Shown here: positions 51,501-63,762 of the stretch, one piece after another
Layout of the letters: every line of letters begins with the position of its first letter
Numbering within the stretch: position 1 is the stretch's first letter
Origin: Membranipora membranacea
Taxonomy: Eukaryota > Bryozoa > Gymnolaemata > Cheilostomatida > Membraniporidae
Assembly (NCBI GenBank): GCA_914767715.1
Contig: OU612065.1
Location: forward strand, 15,810,001 to 15,874,000
Length of the DNA stretch: 64,000 nucleotides
Reading direction: 5' to 3'
Translations under genes and position numbers: made by a program
Notes under the pieces: model-generated
Seen by the model: only the letters and a program-made list of their open reading frames with translations
The model's database searches: none
What the model was told of the DNA's origin: nothing

Positions 51501-52962
51501 CTAGCCATATGAAAAGTGCAACGTCGGATTTATATTGTATGTTATCTTGTAGATGCACGAGATGGATGCTTTGAGAATCGCCAATGAGCTGCGCAAACAG
51601 GAATCTATAGACCAGCGACTTAGTAAAGACTCTGGTGTCGTAGACTTAGACCTACAACAAATCAAGCCATCTACCAGTGGGAGGCTTCTGTCTGCCTCTG
51701 CCGCACAGCCTCCTCACAAAGTAAGCAACGGAGCACAGGCTAGATCAACCTCTCTGACTGATCTGGACCAAGGTTTGTTATTCATTCCGCTGTGATAATA
51801 TCCAATATAGTTTTGATTTCTTTGGTATGCAGACAACTGGTGTGTCAGGCTTCTCTGTCACTTGCTATCTGACAAAACATGAGTTGCGAAACTGATGCAA
51901 GCTATTAGATGAAGCCGGTGATGTGTTGATTGCATCAGAGCTTACAGTAAATAGCTGCCATTTATGAACCTACAACTAAAGGATTTACACTAAAACTGTC
52001 CTCAACACGTACCAGTACGAAATCATACCTTAATTACACTTAGAACATAATAAACACTTGTGTGTGAATTCTGTAGATGATTTGCCCACAAGTTGTCGTA
52101 TACCACTTGTTCGTGATTGATGTTTTGATAACATAGTAGATAAAGTTGCTGTGATTCACATGTAACTGTCCATCAGTCCCATATCAGCTGAGGCTGTATA
52201 AGTGATGGGAGAATTCGATAATTAAGTTAGGTACCAGTAATTGCTTGATGAATCAACGAATTAATGTAAAATCATTATTGCTGTTTATAGTGTGATATTG
52301 TTTTTGCAGAACACATAAAAAGACGAAGTAACAGTTCTGTGGACAGCGGCATGGTAAGTGTATATCTATATACTAGTTATGACTTATCTATCAGTTCCGA
52401 TCTCATGCAGTCTTACTGGTAGAAACACTATAATATGTCATCAGAGATAATTGAACTAATTATCAATGATAAAGTTCATCTGCTCACAGCTGTAACCTTT
52501 TTATTGTTCCTCATAAAATCAACAATCGGGAGATGCACTTGATTGAAAGGGGAGTTGTCATTCTTGTAAAATCCCCTTTCCAGAAGATAACTCCCCATCC
52601 CCTATATGTTTTATCAGGGAGGGTGGGATATGCCCCACCCTCCCTGGATTTATCATGAGTTATCGCCAAAACTGCATGTTCTTCTGTTGGCGTTTCAAAG
52701 ACTACATGTTTATAGATAATATAATGTTTATTGTCTGTATTTATAGATATCAACTAGCACATCCAGTATGACAAGTCATGACGACCCCCACAGTGGTGCT
52801 GCCCACAATAAGAGCTCTATGAAATCAAGATACGTTATGCCTGCAAGACGCCTTCCTTCACCACCAATAACTAAATCATCTGCCATGGACAAGCATCATA
52901 AAATGAAACCAATCCAGCACAGAGCGCGTCACGATCGATTATCTACTACCGCCATGCTATGA
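39525..52962 (+). CDS. IQSEC: IQ motif and Sec7 domain Arf guanine nucleotide exchange factor (IQSEC/BRAG)
   Basis: Exchange factor that loads GTP onto Arf GTPases (Arf6 in vertebrates) at the plasma membrane and endosomes. Twelve exons join in phase: 39525-39928, 42643-43593, 44093-44254, 44855-44936, 46824-47031, 48357-48496, 48946-49071, 50104-50203, 51036-51157, 51553-51772, 52310-52353 and 52747-52962, giving about 924 residues. An N-terminal coiled coil ([20 protein letters not shown]) is followed by a serine-rich stretch and an IQ motif ([17 protein letters not shown]). The Sec7 domain runs from [15 protein letters not shown] through [13 protein letters not shown] to [16 protein letters not shown]. 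Its catalytic loop [12 protein letters not shown] keeps the glutamate finger (about Glu535), and [10 protein letters not shown] is intact. The PH domain has [33 protein letters not shown] and [16 protein letters not shown]. The family includes three vertebrate paralogues; this looks like the single invertebrate form. An upstream alternative first exon is possible. Intron 1 is 2.7 kb. Confidence 0.95.
47942..47994 (+). repeat. Possible tRNA-like/SINE fragment
   Basis: aagggg at 47942 can pair with cccctt ending 47994. Between them lies tagtggtcaag, resembling a Pol III A box. At about 53 bases it is too short for a cytosolic tRNA and lacks a convincing B box, so it is at best a tRNA-derived relic. 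Confidence 0.15.
49105..49221. repeat. MITE copy B, family with TCCAATTGCCTGCATT arms
   Basis: In an IQSEC intron. The left arm tccaattgcctgcattccag continues into ttgctcc. The right arm ggagcaactccaaatgcggg continues into caaatgga, and the flanking agatcaag/cttggtct also pair. It shares arms and internal motif with 9140-9258. It is non-coding. Confidence 0.7.
52615..52647. repeat. GC-rich hairpin in an IQSEC intron
   Basis: CAGGGAGGGTGGG, a short loop atatg, then CCCCACCCTCCCTG form a 13-bp stem. The nearby ggggagttgtc/gataactcccc pair may extend a larger fold. It may be a transposon remnant; no function can be assigned. Confidence 0.8.
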
Positions 52963-54189
52963 AACCTGTTATATAACATAAAGCCACCACAATTTGTACG
53001 CTGTATAGAATATTTATTAAATCATAATTTTTACTGAGTCAGATTATTTGTAGTCACATTTTGTCTTCTCCCTTCTTAGGGCTATTGTCCGTATTAATCT
53101 GAGTGTATTGGATCCTACTTGGGCATAGATTACGCCTGTTATTTTTGTATGGTCGCTACACGCAATGAACTGCATATTTCAGCCATTTCTCGTAATTTTC
53201 TCTCTACTCTAATTTTTACCTGTTTTGCAATAGAAATAATTCCCACTTTAGATGGTTTTCCTGACATAATTGAGATCGAATGATCACTTCAGTCCGTAGT
53301 AATCAAACAGCATAAGGTTTTTTATGAGATAGGATCGTTCCAGTATATTTTATAAATTATGAAGGTGCTGACCCGTTATTATAGTCATTTTATTATACCC
53401 ACTATCTCGTCATGTCTCTTATTTCTTTTCACCATGTTGTTGCCTTATTCCGTGTTTATGCTTACAATATTTCCTCTCAATCATATTTATCATATTTTGT
53501 TACTTCCATTCACTGAAATGCCTACAGCTGATATACATTACCTCTGGCTACGATAGTCTTGTCATGATGGCAATCATCAGACTAATTCTCCTATTTGCAC
53601 AGTTTTATTTTTATGCTCCTATAATACACTCTACAAACAACAGCTATGAATTTAATTCCTGCACTTATTTGAGCACTCTACAGGTGAGCCCCTTCATGAG
53701 CATCATAAGTGAATCCAATACATACGGAATATAAAGTATGCAAATATCAGCCAGGGGTCGTTGCTCCTTGCCATACCACTGATATTCACTCTAAACATAA
53801 ATTGCAACATAACAAGGACAATAGTATTAAAAGGTTGAAACTGAAAGGGAGAGAGAGACTGCACTTCAACAGGTGGGGGTAACATGAAGAAATTTTCTTA
53901 TGAATGAGTTGGGAATATGTGAGCATACACCCTCGTCAACCTGTTCAACCAACGGTAAGTTCTTGGTTATAACAGGGAGTCCCAAACTTGCAATTTCAAT
54001 ATGAGACAAAAGTTGTCTACTCAATATTTGATAAGAGTTGCCTTCTCTATCTCTTAGTCTATGATAGTGCGGATGCAAGTAAATTACATATACACATAGT
54101 TCTGGTATTTCTAATACCTGTTGTAATCAAACATAGGCTCACAAGCATGAAGAGAGAAGAAAAATAAAGATAAGGCTAGGTCAGTAGCT

Positions 54190-54216
54190 GATATATATAT
54201 ATATATATATATTATA
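54190..54216 (+). repeat. TA microsatellite
   Basis: About 12 consecutive AT/TA dinucleotides, in the spacer between IQSEC and RPP40. Confidence 0.9.
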
Positions 54217-54522
54217 TTGCCTTTTTTGTGAAGAGAGGACCACAGGTCTACTCCAGAGACTCAGGTTTTGGAGTAGCCATGTGGTGGATACCAAGTAGTC
54301 TCTGTTTCCAATCAATGAACTCCTTGAGGAAGTTCATTGTTCCAATGCACCAGGGATTCTCCCTGAATCCAAAAGCCTGGACAGCTAGGCACACACACTC
54401 GACAGGGACAGGCCTTCTGTAGCTAGTTAGGTGTAGGTTCCCAGTTCTTGTTGAGTCAAGGAGTACTCCTTTTTTGTTGAGTGCCCCAGTTGTCGAGGCC
54501 ACGACCACTGGTGCACTCAAGA

Positions 54523-55116
54523 CTCAACCACTGGGCACATGCACCAACTGCAGAAAGCCTGTGGCACTACTAGACTAGGTTCAGCTCTGGAACATGGTCA
54601 TAGTGCATTTGACATACATTACAAGCAAGAGCTCATCCTTGATGCAAGGAATGGATGCTGATGTTTCAGAAAACCAGTATCACTTCGTTTACTCCAAACC
54701 AAGGAGTTAGAGGGACTCTAACTCCTTGTCCAAACCAAACCTGTACATGATGGCAAGAATTTGATAATTATACTATATAGTACTATGTATGTAATCGATG
54801 AACTCCCTCAATCATTGAATTTGATGTAATCAATCTATGCATTCGTTTGGTTCCTTTCAGTTGACACATGTGGACTATGATAAAAACAAGCGATGCGTGT
54901 ACGTTTGCTTACAACTTGTGTTCCCAACATGTGTCACCCACTGGGCAGTCCTTGACCACTGGAGTTGCACAAACTGCAGCATGCCTGTTGATATGTGCAT
55001 ACATATAAGTTATTATGTACATAACAGGCTTCTGAGTTTGATTCCTTGACTGCTGGGCAGTCTGGGATTCTCAACCACTGGTCTTGCATATAAAGCAATG
55101 GCCTGGTGACAGGCAT
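54523..55116 (+). repeat. Dispersed diverged repeat, three copies
   Basis: A motif of about 45 bases recurs at roughly 54523-54565 (tcaaccactgggcacatgca), 54949-54993 (ttgaccactggagttgcaca) and 55072-55116 (tcaaccactggtcttgcata). Each copy leads to a gcctg(t/g)tg-like end. The copies are diverged and share orientation. They may be remains of a larger repeat or mobile element. Confidence 0.5.
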
Positions 55117-55499
55117 CCAACATACATTTTAGGTGTGGAGTATTCGTACTAGTTATTGCAGTTTTTATTATTTACTATTACCCCTTGGTTTGGTGATATA
55201 AGCCTAATGCAATGTCCTTCTTGTAATATAAAAAAATTTACTCTGTGAAGCAAGAATCGCATGCCTGCTGCAGTCTGTGTAAGTTCAATATGCAAACTTG
55301 CTATCAACATGCATACTCAAATCAAACTGAATTACTGCATATGGGTTTGTTTCACACGCAGTTCTGATAACTGTAATAAAAAACACTCTACTTATTACGC
55401 TGATATATTATTTTTACACACTAGGGTTCTGAAAGCGAACTTGTCAGAAGTCATTACACTCTAAACATCACTGTAGGAAACTGACTTGTCACATTGACT

Positions 55500-58350
55500 A
55501 TGTCTATACCATTGCCATCTTTGAATGCACCACCCTCACAACTTGCTGTTGAGCAGTCACATCTTGAGCATCCACTATCCAGGCACAGCAAAGTCATTCA
55601 ATCACACAGCTTTAACTACCGAGTAAGTGCAATCATCAGTAAGTCATGATCATTATGATGACTATGATTTTGCTGCTGAGCATGCTCAAGGACATGCTAA
55701 TTAAATCATCTCAGTTTGTTGTATGTCATCGGTTGAAGTCATCTTAAATCTCATGTGTGATACCAAACAAACATGATTTATTTGAAAACATGTTTTGTGT
55801 TACAAAATTGCAGATAGAGACAATCACTCCTGTCACCAATGTAAAGGAGGAGAAGGCTGACGCACCTGACAGTTTAACTGAGGAGAAATATTACGAGGCT
55901 AGAATCCAGGCCGGCTCTCTCATTCATCCTGCATTTATTGAGGCCTTTATTAAAAGAGGTGAGCGTGCTACATTTTACAAGAGACCAGATGTCTTAAAAA
56001 TCGAGTAAGATGTCAATATGACTGTGATGTATGCTTCCGGCAGTGGAGCAGTCAAAGTTACAAAGGCATTGCTGTGAAACCAATGTGAGCAGACACAAGT
56101 TTGTGTTGTGAGTGAATGTAGAGGTCATGGTTCAGTGGTACTTTTGGTCTATTGGAATTATTCTTATAGCGCTCAGATATATCGATACAATAATATCTCA
56201 CATGAAATGCATTCTGATCATGTGCTTTTTTCCAGGTAGCTTCGTGCTGTTATCAATAGAGACAAGGATTGATGCAGATAATGTCCTGGCATTGGATCCT
56301 CGTGGTCACCTGTTTTTACACCTTACCAAGGAGTCATATCAACAGCTAGGCCTGGATGGTAAACCTTCAGTGTATAAAGACAGAAAAAAAGGCCCTACAA
56401 AATATGGTAGGTAGTTTTTTTTCCTCCTGTATCTTGGAACACCAGCGTTATATTTTTTCCCCACTCTGACTCTAATCAATCAATATTTTGTACCTGTAGT
56501 AGTACATGATAGGTTTATGCGGTTAAACTCTTTTGCAATTGCATACATGTTTATCTCTTTTAGTTGTTGAGCTTGACTTGACAAAATCATGTTTCCATCC
56601 GGGCAAACCCAACTATGAGAGAGTGAAAGAGTGCCTTCTTCAAAATCATACACAACTCTATAATATCATCTTCAAATGGATATCTGGTGGTATGTTTATT
56701 ATATAGCTTCAAATCGAATTTATAATTTGGGAAAATTGAGCAAAAGTCTAATGAATGAATTTGAAATTTTTAATAATGGCTACCAAAATTTTGTCAATAG
56801 GACCTTCTGTTTTCTCTGGTTTCAGATGAGAAGATAGCACCTGTCTCGGTGTCAAGATATTTCCAGTCCCTTGGCTACGAGTGCAAAGAAATGTCTACCA
56901 AAGTATCTGAGCAATATAAAACCGGAATCACCCGGTGTCCTGTTGTGGATCCTAAAGACTTGGATGGAAATGATGCATGTGCTACAGATTATCAGCAGTT
57001 CTGGGAATGGCTCGGTGCTGTCTCTTGTGTTAAACGTATATGGTGAGATCATAGTCATAAGTGGATCAAAATGCGATATTTAGTGTTAATCTGTGATGGA
57101 GGGTCATTTACACTGATGAACTCTAAAATAAGCTCATTGCTTCCACCATCTCAACTCAAGTAAGTGGGCATGGAGACAGGGGGTGGGACTGAGAGTTTGC
57201 TCAAGAAATGAATTTAAAACATGGAGTCGTGCTCTTTAGAAAATTGCTCTTCAATGAGGGCACAACTACCATCAATTTTTTTTGTAATTTTAATTTTGCT
57301 TGCTTGTAGGGGTAGCAATGATACCTGGAGTGCTAATGGAGAGTTCCTATCTTCATTCATGTGTCCAGCACCCTCAACAACAGTAGAATGCGTGAAAGTT
57401 GAATCTTCTACAGGACTCATACACTCACAGCAAATCTCTAGTCATCTAAATGTCCTAAGGTATCGAAAGTCACACCGCCACCTAGTCCTCACCTTGTCCA
57501 AATCAGACATTATAATCACAAGATCTACATGTATAAAATTGACGAATATTTTCGAAGGCAGATGGTGCTTGGTCTTCTAGTATAACAAAACTATTATAGC
57601 TTCCTATTCTTATTAATGACTTTGCCTCTATTTTACAACGTATTCCACAGATATAGTATCAGATCTAGTAACCATTGTACGTGATCAGTGGTGGAAATGG
57701 GCCTATACGGTGTATAGGAAGTTCACATCAATGCCTATACACCTTCAATAAGTGTATAGGAACTTATAACCTATCACTTTTATTTTATTATGTCTATTAT
57801 TTTGCCTCCCCTCATTTCAGTCAAAACATGCTCTTAGATTTAGGCTCAAAAAGTCAAAAAGATACACCAGAAACACTGTAATTAGGGCACAAATATCAAA
57901 AAATTCTCCCCCCCCGCATCCTTCGCAACGGGCTGCGCCTGCTGCTCGGCTGGCCAACGCTACGCGGTGGATTGATCTCAATGTTTGGTGTATAGGCACT
58001 TATTTTTTTTCCATTTCCACCACTGTACATGATCCCTCTTTAACTCAAACCTAGTTGATATTATGAGTTAAGTAACTCCGTTGCAGCGATTGATGAAGAT
58101 ATCGGGCCACTATGGTTATCTTTCAGCTTTCTAGATCTTAATTATTGTTTGTTTTTTTGACAGAGAAAGAGCAAAGTCATGTGGTTGGTGTGCGATGACA
58201 GTCCATGGATTTCAGGATTCACCAGTTTCATTCAACTCAAAAGAGCACGGCTATCTGACAGATGGTGATAACCTGTACACATTTGTCATATTCTCTGACG
58301 GCACATACTGGTTATATACTGGCCTTAGCTCCTATGATGATGTACACTGA
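55500..58350 (+). CDS. RPP40: Ribonuclease P/MRP protein subunit p40
   Basis: Protein subunit of the nuclear RNase P and RNase MRP complexes, which trim the 5' leader of precursor tRNAs and process rRNA. Seven exons join in phase: 55500-55622, 55814-55958, 56236-56406, 56564-56689, 56826-57042, 57310-57459 and 58164-58350, giving about 372 residues (human 363). Family landmarks appear in order: SRHSKVIQSHSFNYR near the N-terminus, LIHPAFIEAFIKRGSF, IDADNVLALDPRGHLFLHL, FWEWLGAVSC, NGEFLSSFMCPAPSTTVE, then VHGFQDSPVSFNSKEHGYL and DNLYTFVIFSDGTYWLYTG at the C-terminus. RPP40 has no known catalytic residues; it is a structural subunit. The last two exons are separated by a 704-base intron that carries a 340-bp hAT-type element. 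The end of exon 5 (CVKRI) was chosen because it restores frame into GSNDTW. Confidence 0.93.
57686..58025. mobile_element. 340-bp non-autonomous hAT-type element
   Basis: It begins CAGTGGTGGAAATGG and ends with the exact inverse CCATTTCCACCACTG. It is flanked by 8-base duplications, TACGTGAT on the left and TACATGAT on the right, differing at one base. CAGTGG ends with 8-bp duplications are characteristic of hAT transposons. The arms also share tgtatagg-type motifs (gcctatac / gtataggc). The centre is GC-rich, with broken frames and no full transposase, so it is a deletion derivative. It lies in the last intron of RPP40. Confidence 0.85.
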
Positions 58351-60477
58351 TACAATACTGGAAACCTTGGCTGGTGAGTGACCCTTTTGTTTTAGATTGA
58401 CGGAATCTGGACAAATTGACACGATAATCAGATATATATGTCTCAATGAGCATTTAGGCTCTGAAGAAAACTACCAGTATGTAGAAGTTATGTATGCAGC
58501 CACAAATAGATGTAGGGCCTACCCATAGATATAAAAACAGTTTTATATCTATGGGCCTACTTCAACATGGATGTGTTGTTAACTTTATCTAAATGAAGTA
58601 TATATCAGATTTTTAAATATTGATAGTAATATATTTGCAACTAGGTTTATAGTATTTACACTTTAGTATGGATAATGTGAACGCACGCACACACACAGAG
58701 CGTGTCGGGTTGCAGACAGCACCATACATTTGATGTTATAATATATCATTAGTATATATGATCATAGATGTGGTAGTTCGGCACATGATCATACATTTTT
58801 GTGACATTTTTAGCTTTTTATATTATGTTCCTAATTAACAAATAGGCTGATTTTAATTAAATGACAAGGGCAGGCAATCAGTATCTTAAAATATCTAAAG
58901 AGCTCATCTCATTTTAATAACTTGTTGACGCAGTAACACCTTTTCTGGTCAATTCTAGTTCAACATGCTATGAAGTTGGTCACAGCATTGATTGAGGTCA
59001 GATACAGTTAGTTTGCTTTACTAAGAAGCATGGCTTATTAGCTTCATCACAGGATATTAATAGACATGATTAATTAAGAAAGGTGTGTTACAGGGCTGGT
59101 GTCATAATGAATGCTGCTAAATTAAACATTGGGAAAGTGAAAAATATTTTTAGGAAATTCAATTTGGATGGGTGTAATTCAGGTGCGCAAGTATGCATCA
59201 ATTGAACACGTAGAAGTCGGTCCTCAATGTTTTTTATTGACCATAGAGGGGATAGGGTACCAAAGAGCTTGAGTTTTTGACGCCCTTAATCAGCATAAAC
59301 TAAAAAATAAGCTAATAGAAATGCTGGATTGTTATAATGATAATGAATAAATGGTAGATATTGCTCCGAGGAGGGGAGACAAATCCGTATTTTTGTAAAA
59401 TCAAGTGTAAGTTTTTGATGTAGATTCATGTTCATGTTTTTGATTACCACAAAGCGGTTTGCCTCAACCGCATTTTCCATTGGACGGAAAATGTCTCAAA
59501 TCTATCAACTGCTTTCCTCTAAAGCTAAACGATCGCTTCATTAAATCTCTTTAACCGAGTTTTCCTCATGGTATGGCATGATGCCGAGGATCTCATATGC
59601 TCATATATGCCCTTTATTTAACTACTCATTTAAAGAGCTCTTTATAAATAAATGAGCCGTCAACTTGCCAACATCGGTACCGGCGTATGATAACCATACC
59701 GTACCACCTTGAGCATGAGTGCATCGCTCAATTGGTTGTCTTTGCACCCTAGCGACTGAAGTAGTTTATATGAGTTCCTAAGCTGAAAAAAAACTGACCC
59801 ATTTCCAAAGAACCGACCCATCTCCAATTGAAGAAAGCTAGCTTCTGAATAAAATAAATAACTAGGTCATTTAGACTTATTTGTGGCTCTGTCACTAAGG
59901 TGCAGTGAGATGGTATCACAGAGTGATGCTGTACAACTTCTAGGTTACTACAAATACTCATCTGCAAAACAAAAATATTTTGTTGACTGGTTAAATTTAT
60001 TGATCTATTCTGGTTGCTGCAAAATTAAAATTACATTTGGCAAGTTAGGTAATGAAATCAACCAGACCAGACCCTTGAATTTTGTATCCTAACGTAAGCA
60101 GTACCACTTTCCTTCATACAGTATGCATGCATTAGCATGCTTAGCTGAGCATGCTTATAATATGAATTGTAACAATTCACCAATAACCTCTCGTATGATG
60201 ATAGATCACAGGCTATATGCTGCACTGATTGATATGGTACTTTCACTTTGTAGCTTGTAAAGAGTGACACTTGACAAGGGATGCTTCTAAGTGACACAAG
60301 GGTAACGGATTCTGCTGCTACTTCTACTTGTACAAGCTTCAATACACCAATACCCTACAAGATGCATCTTGGTTAATGCATGTGGACTTAACTGAATAAG
60401 ACAGTAGAGAATGTACATATATCAGACAGGTTGATAACAAACAGGATTATTTTTCGCCGTTGCTTTTGCTTAATAAA
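58351..60477. other. Spacer between RPP40 and SCYL2
   Basis: A 2.1-kb AT-rich spacer with the RPP40 3' UTR and the SCYL2 upstream region. It holds one hairpin (58522-58555) and a short CA-type run near 58680. No coding exon was recognised. Confidence 0.5.
58522..58555. repeat. Short hairpin
   Basis: cccatagatataaaa and ttttatatctatggg form a 15-bp perfect stem around acag. The outer gggcct/gggcctac bases partly extend it. Confidence 0.85.
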
Positions 60478-63400
60478 ATGTCGTTATTTTCACTAAATAT
60501 GAAACATCGTCAATTACCCGTTGATTTACCTTTGAATGACATCACGCCATTAGACGAATACATCGGTACGTCTACTTTCTGGAAGATTTACCGATCAAAA
60601 CTCGTCTCCAGTAAATCGGTAAGTACTTCATATACCAATACCTATTATTAAGTCTCTGTCATACACACATACTTATCGTATTACAGCACTTGCCTTATGT
60701 TATTTACTTAGGGGGACATTGTTACTAATACCGGATTTTTTCATTTAATTACGGGGCCAAAAGTTTACATTGCTGTTAATTTTAAGACTCAATCATATTA
60801 GGCCGCTTTCTTACTCCTCTGAAACTGCTCCTGTTTGATATGTACATCTTGTGGATGTAAATCTCCCTTGCTTTCTACCAGTATGATCCTTCACGTGGGT
60901 ACACATGCTGGTTATCCTGAATCATAATACAAGAATCAGCTCATTTACTACGTAGATCCTAAAGCTATGTTGTGGATACTTCATAGAATATCACACACGT
61001 TTCGTTCCAATTAAATTTCACACGAAAATATAAAGCGTCTCCAAGAACGCAAGTTCTAGACTTCTATTTCACGCATTGGGAACTGCTACTTATGTAAGGT
61101 ATAGCTGTGCACCTAGTTCCTCTTAGTAATAAGCAGTTTCGAGTTTAATATGGCGAGAGTGTTGATGGTGAAAATAGCTTGTGAGATGCTCACCTGTTTT
61201 CGATTGACAGATTCACACTACTCGTAAACATCATTTTTGAATCATAGTACCATTGGTTGACATAACAAAACATGGTTGATGCCAGGGAATGTTTTGGAGA
61301 TAGAATGCAGTCTTTTGTTTCCGCAAACACTTCCTCTCGTTGTATCCGGTATACGGGAGCTCATTGTCATGTGTCCGGATCAATGGTTACCGACGATGAT
61401 CAGGTCATTAACCCCATGGTTTACTTTCCATGTTAGTTTTCACCAAAAATATCTTCAAAGCTGTGCCAACTTATCGCCTCATCGGGTGTTATTCTAAACT
61501 GTTCCTATGATCTTTGAATCTGAAACGACTGACAGCAAACAACACAGTTTCCATTATTAAATACTGCGCCTTTCACAATTGCCCAACACAACACGGGGTA
61601 TTCACCTACAACTGTCCCGAAAATTACACATTCAAATGAACAGCCATATGGCTAACTATTGGCATATTTTCATCTTGGTTGTAGAAGCTGACCGTGGTAC
61701 ATAATACAATATTTGGGAAATTCTTATGTTAATTTCTCTGATGGATTGGTTGTTTGTGACGTTTAATTAAACCAAACCCATGTTGTCATAAATGTAATTT
61801 CCATTCTCTTTATGATTAGTAACCCTTTTATCTTCATTCCAACAGGATGTATCTGTGTTTGTGTTTGACAAATCATCCATACACAAACGGAAGGAGCAGA
61901 AAACTATTCTGAAGTCTGTGTGGAAACATGTGGAGATAATTCAAAATATTCAGAAATACAGCAGTGTCACTTTGAAGATTATCTTGACTGCCAAAGAAAA
62001 CAGGTGAAATTTTAAGAGAGATGGTTTCATACAAAAATGCACCGGATCTTGTGGGCTCAACTTGGGATCACACTTCATCTCAGGTTCTCACGCCAACTTG
62101 ATTCTCACTCCAACTGGGAGTCACACTCCATCCTGGGTTCACAGGTCATGCTGAGGCATAAATAGAATTTTTCTTATGTGTGCAGAGTTCAACCTCTTTT
62201 CATTTTAAAATCGCTTTTACAACTGATGGAAATGTCTCTTACCTGTGTCAAAGCAGAAATCAATTTGTAAACTAACCTTGAGGAGATGAGGAAGTGTGAT
62301 CACCTTGTATATCTTTGCTGTCATCGCAAGCCGACATTGTCCGTGTTAATTCAATTTAATGTATTCGATGTACATTGCAGTTTCTTTGAACTTTATCTCT
62401 GAATCTAGTGCAAATGTATTAACCTCGTTGAAAAAATGGAAGTCAAGTCCCACGCGTTATTTAGCATTCAAAATATCTATTGTATTTGACTGCCGTACTT
62501 TCAATTCTCAATTTTTTGTTGTCAGAAAATACATCGCCTATGCCACTGAGCCTGTTATTGGCAGCCTAGCCAATGTACTCGGAGACTTCCCTAATGACAT
62601 CAGCAAAACTCAAACCTCTCTACTCAATGTATGTATCAATTAACTGTATCAGGGTGAGGAGAATATATCTTTTCTCTATGACTGTAGGTTATTGTTTCCA
62701 GTTTATCAGTCACCCTTACTTGACAGTTGCATAAATATGGGATATTGTGTACGAGGCGGGACTATCTGTAGGTCAATTATTCAAGTCATCGAAATAAAAT
62801 ACATTATATAGATTCCTACAGTGACTGAGTTCATTGCAATGGCTCTAATATGAGCACACAGTTGGTAGATTTGACATTTTCATTATTATATAACAGCGTC
62901 TGTGGGTGTTATGATTCATCTTTATGTTACAGAAAATGAATTTATGTGAGATGCAAATCAAGTATGGAGTAGTGAGCATAGCTGAGACTCTGTCATATCT
63001 GCACCTGTATGAGGGGATGATCCACTGTGATATATGTCCCCGCAATGTAATAGTGTGTGCCAATGGTGCCTGGCGACTCTCAGGCTATCATTTTGTTATG
63101 AGAGCTGAGACATCTGACATTCTGGTTGGTACTCTGTGATACTCTGCTAGATTCAATATTTACAATTTCAGTATAGTTCATTCGTTTAGAAAACACCCTC
63201 TTTCGCAAAAGTTTTTCATCACTCTCACCTTAATGAAGGTGTTTATAGCATGCGTATTTGATACATGTTCATCCACGATTGAAGAAGGTAAAAATCCTTG
63301 GATAATGCAATCAGCTACAAGTTGTATCCCAATTGTGTACTATTTTGCAAAAACATTTGAATAACAAACTAATACATGGTGCTTATTTTTTCCAGAACCT

Positions 63401-63762
63401 GAATACAGCCCCGGATGCTGTTACAATGAAGTACCTGCAGCCAGATATAAACTTCTGTGGGCCAGGAATGTTTGGTGGAGCCCCCACACAGCAGAGTGAT
63501 GTATTCTCTCTGGGTATGCTCATCACTGCTGTGTATAATGACTCCACCTCACTTATAGAGGGTACTGGTATAGTCAGCGAACTGAGCAGTGCGAAACGAT
63601 CGGTAAGTGCAACTTTGTAGATAATCGAGACTCATCTATACGGATTTGATCTTTATATATGGCTACATTTGCACTTGTCCTATCCCGTCTTCTACTCAAC
63701 TTTAAATTTTCTTTCGTTTTTTTATTCAGGGCACTTCCAATCATCACCATTTTGATCAAAGG
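60478..63762 (+). CDS. SCYL2: SCY1-like pseudokinase 2 (5' part, runs off the window)
   Basis: Pseudokinase-HEAT repeat protein of clathrin-coated vesicles (CVAK104 in vertebrates). It binds clathrin and AP-2 and acts in endosome/Golgi traffic. Six exons join in phase: 60478-60618, 61846-62003, 62526-62628, 62933-63124, 63396-63602 and 63730-63762, giving the first 278 residues. Family matches are TFWKIYRSK, VSVFVFDKSSIHK, the diagnostic YATEPVIGSLANVLGDFP, KYGVVSIAETLSYLHLYEGM and DVFSLGMLITAVYN. Catalytic motifs are degraded as expected: no VAIK lysine in the usual place (VFVFDK), HRD replaced by HCDICPRN, and DFG replaced by SGYHF. The N-terminus is shorter than in vertebrates, beginning only about 20 residues before the kinase fold, so an upstream exon may be missing. 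The donor after exon 4 (gttggt) is weak. The HEAT repeats and C-terminal clathrin-binding tail lie beyond 64000. Confidence 0.88.

Larger units (their letters stand above)
52963..55499. other. Spacer between IQSEC and RPP40
   Basis: It holds the IQSEC 3' UTR and the RPP40 promoter. A TA dinucleotide run lies near 54190-54216, and a diverged 45-bp motif is present three times (54523-55116). A 91-codon stop-free stretch on the minus strand (54520-54248) starts with TTG and has no domain I recognise. No conserved exon was found. Confidence 0.5.
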
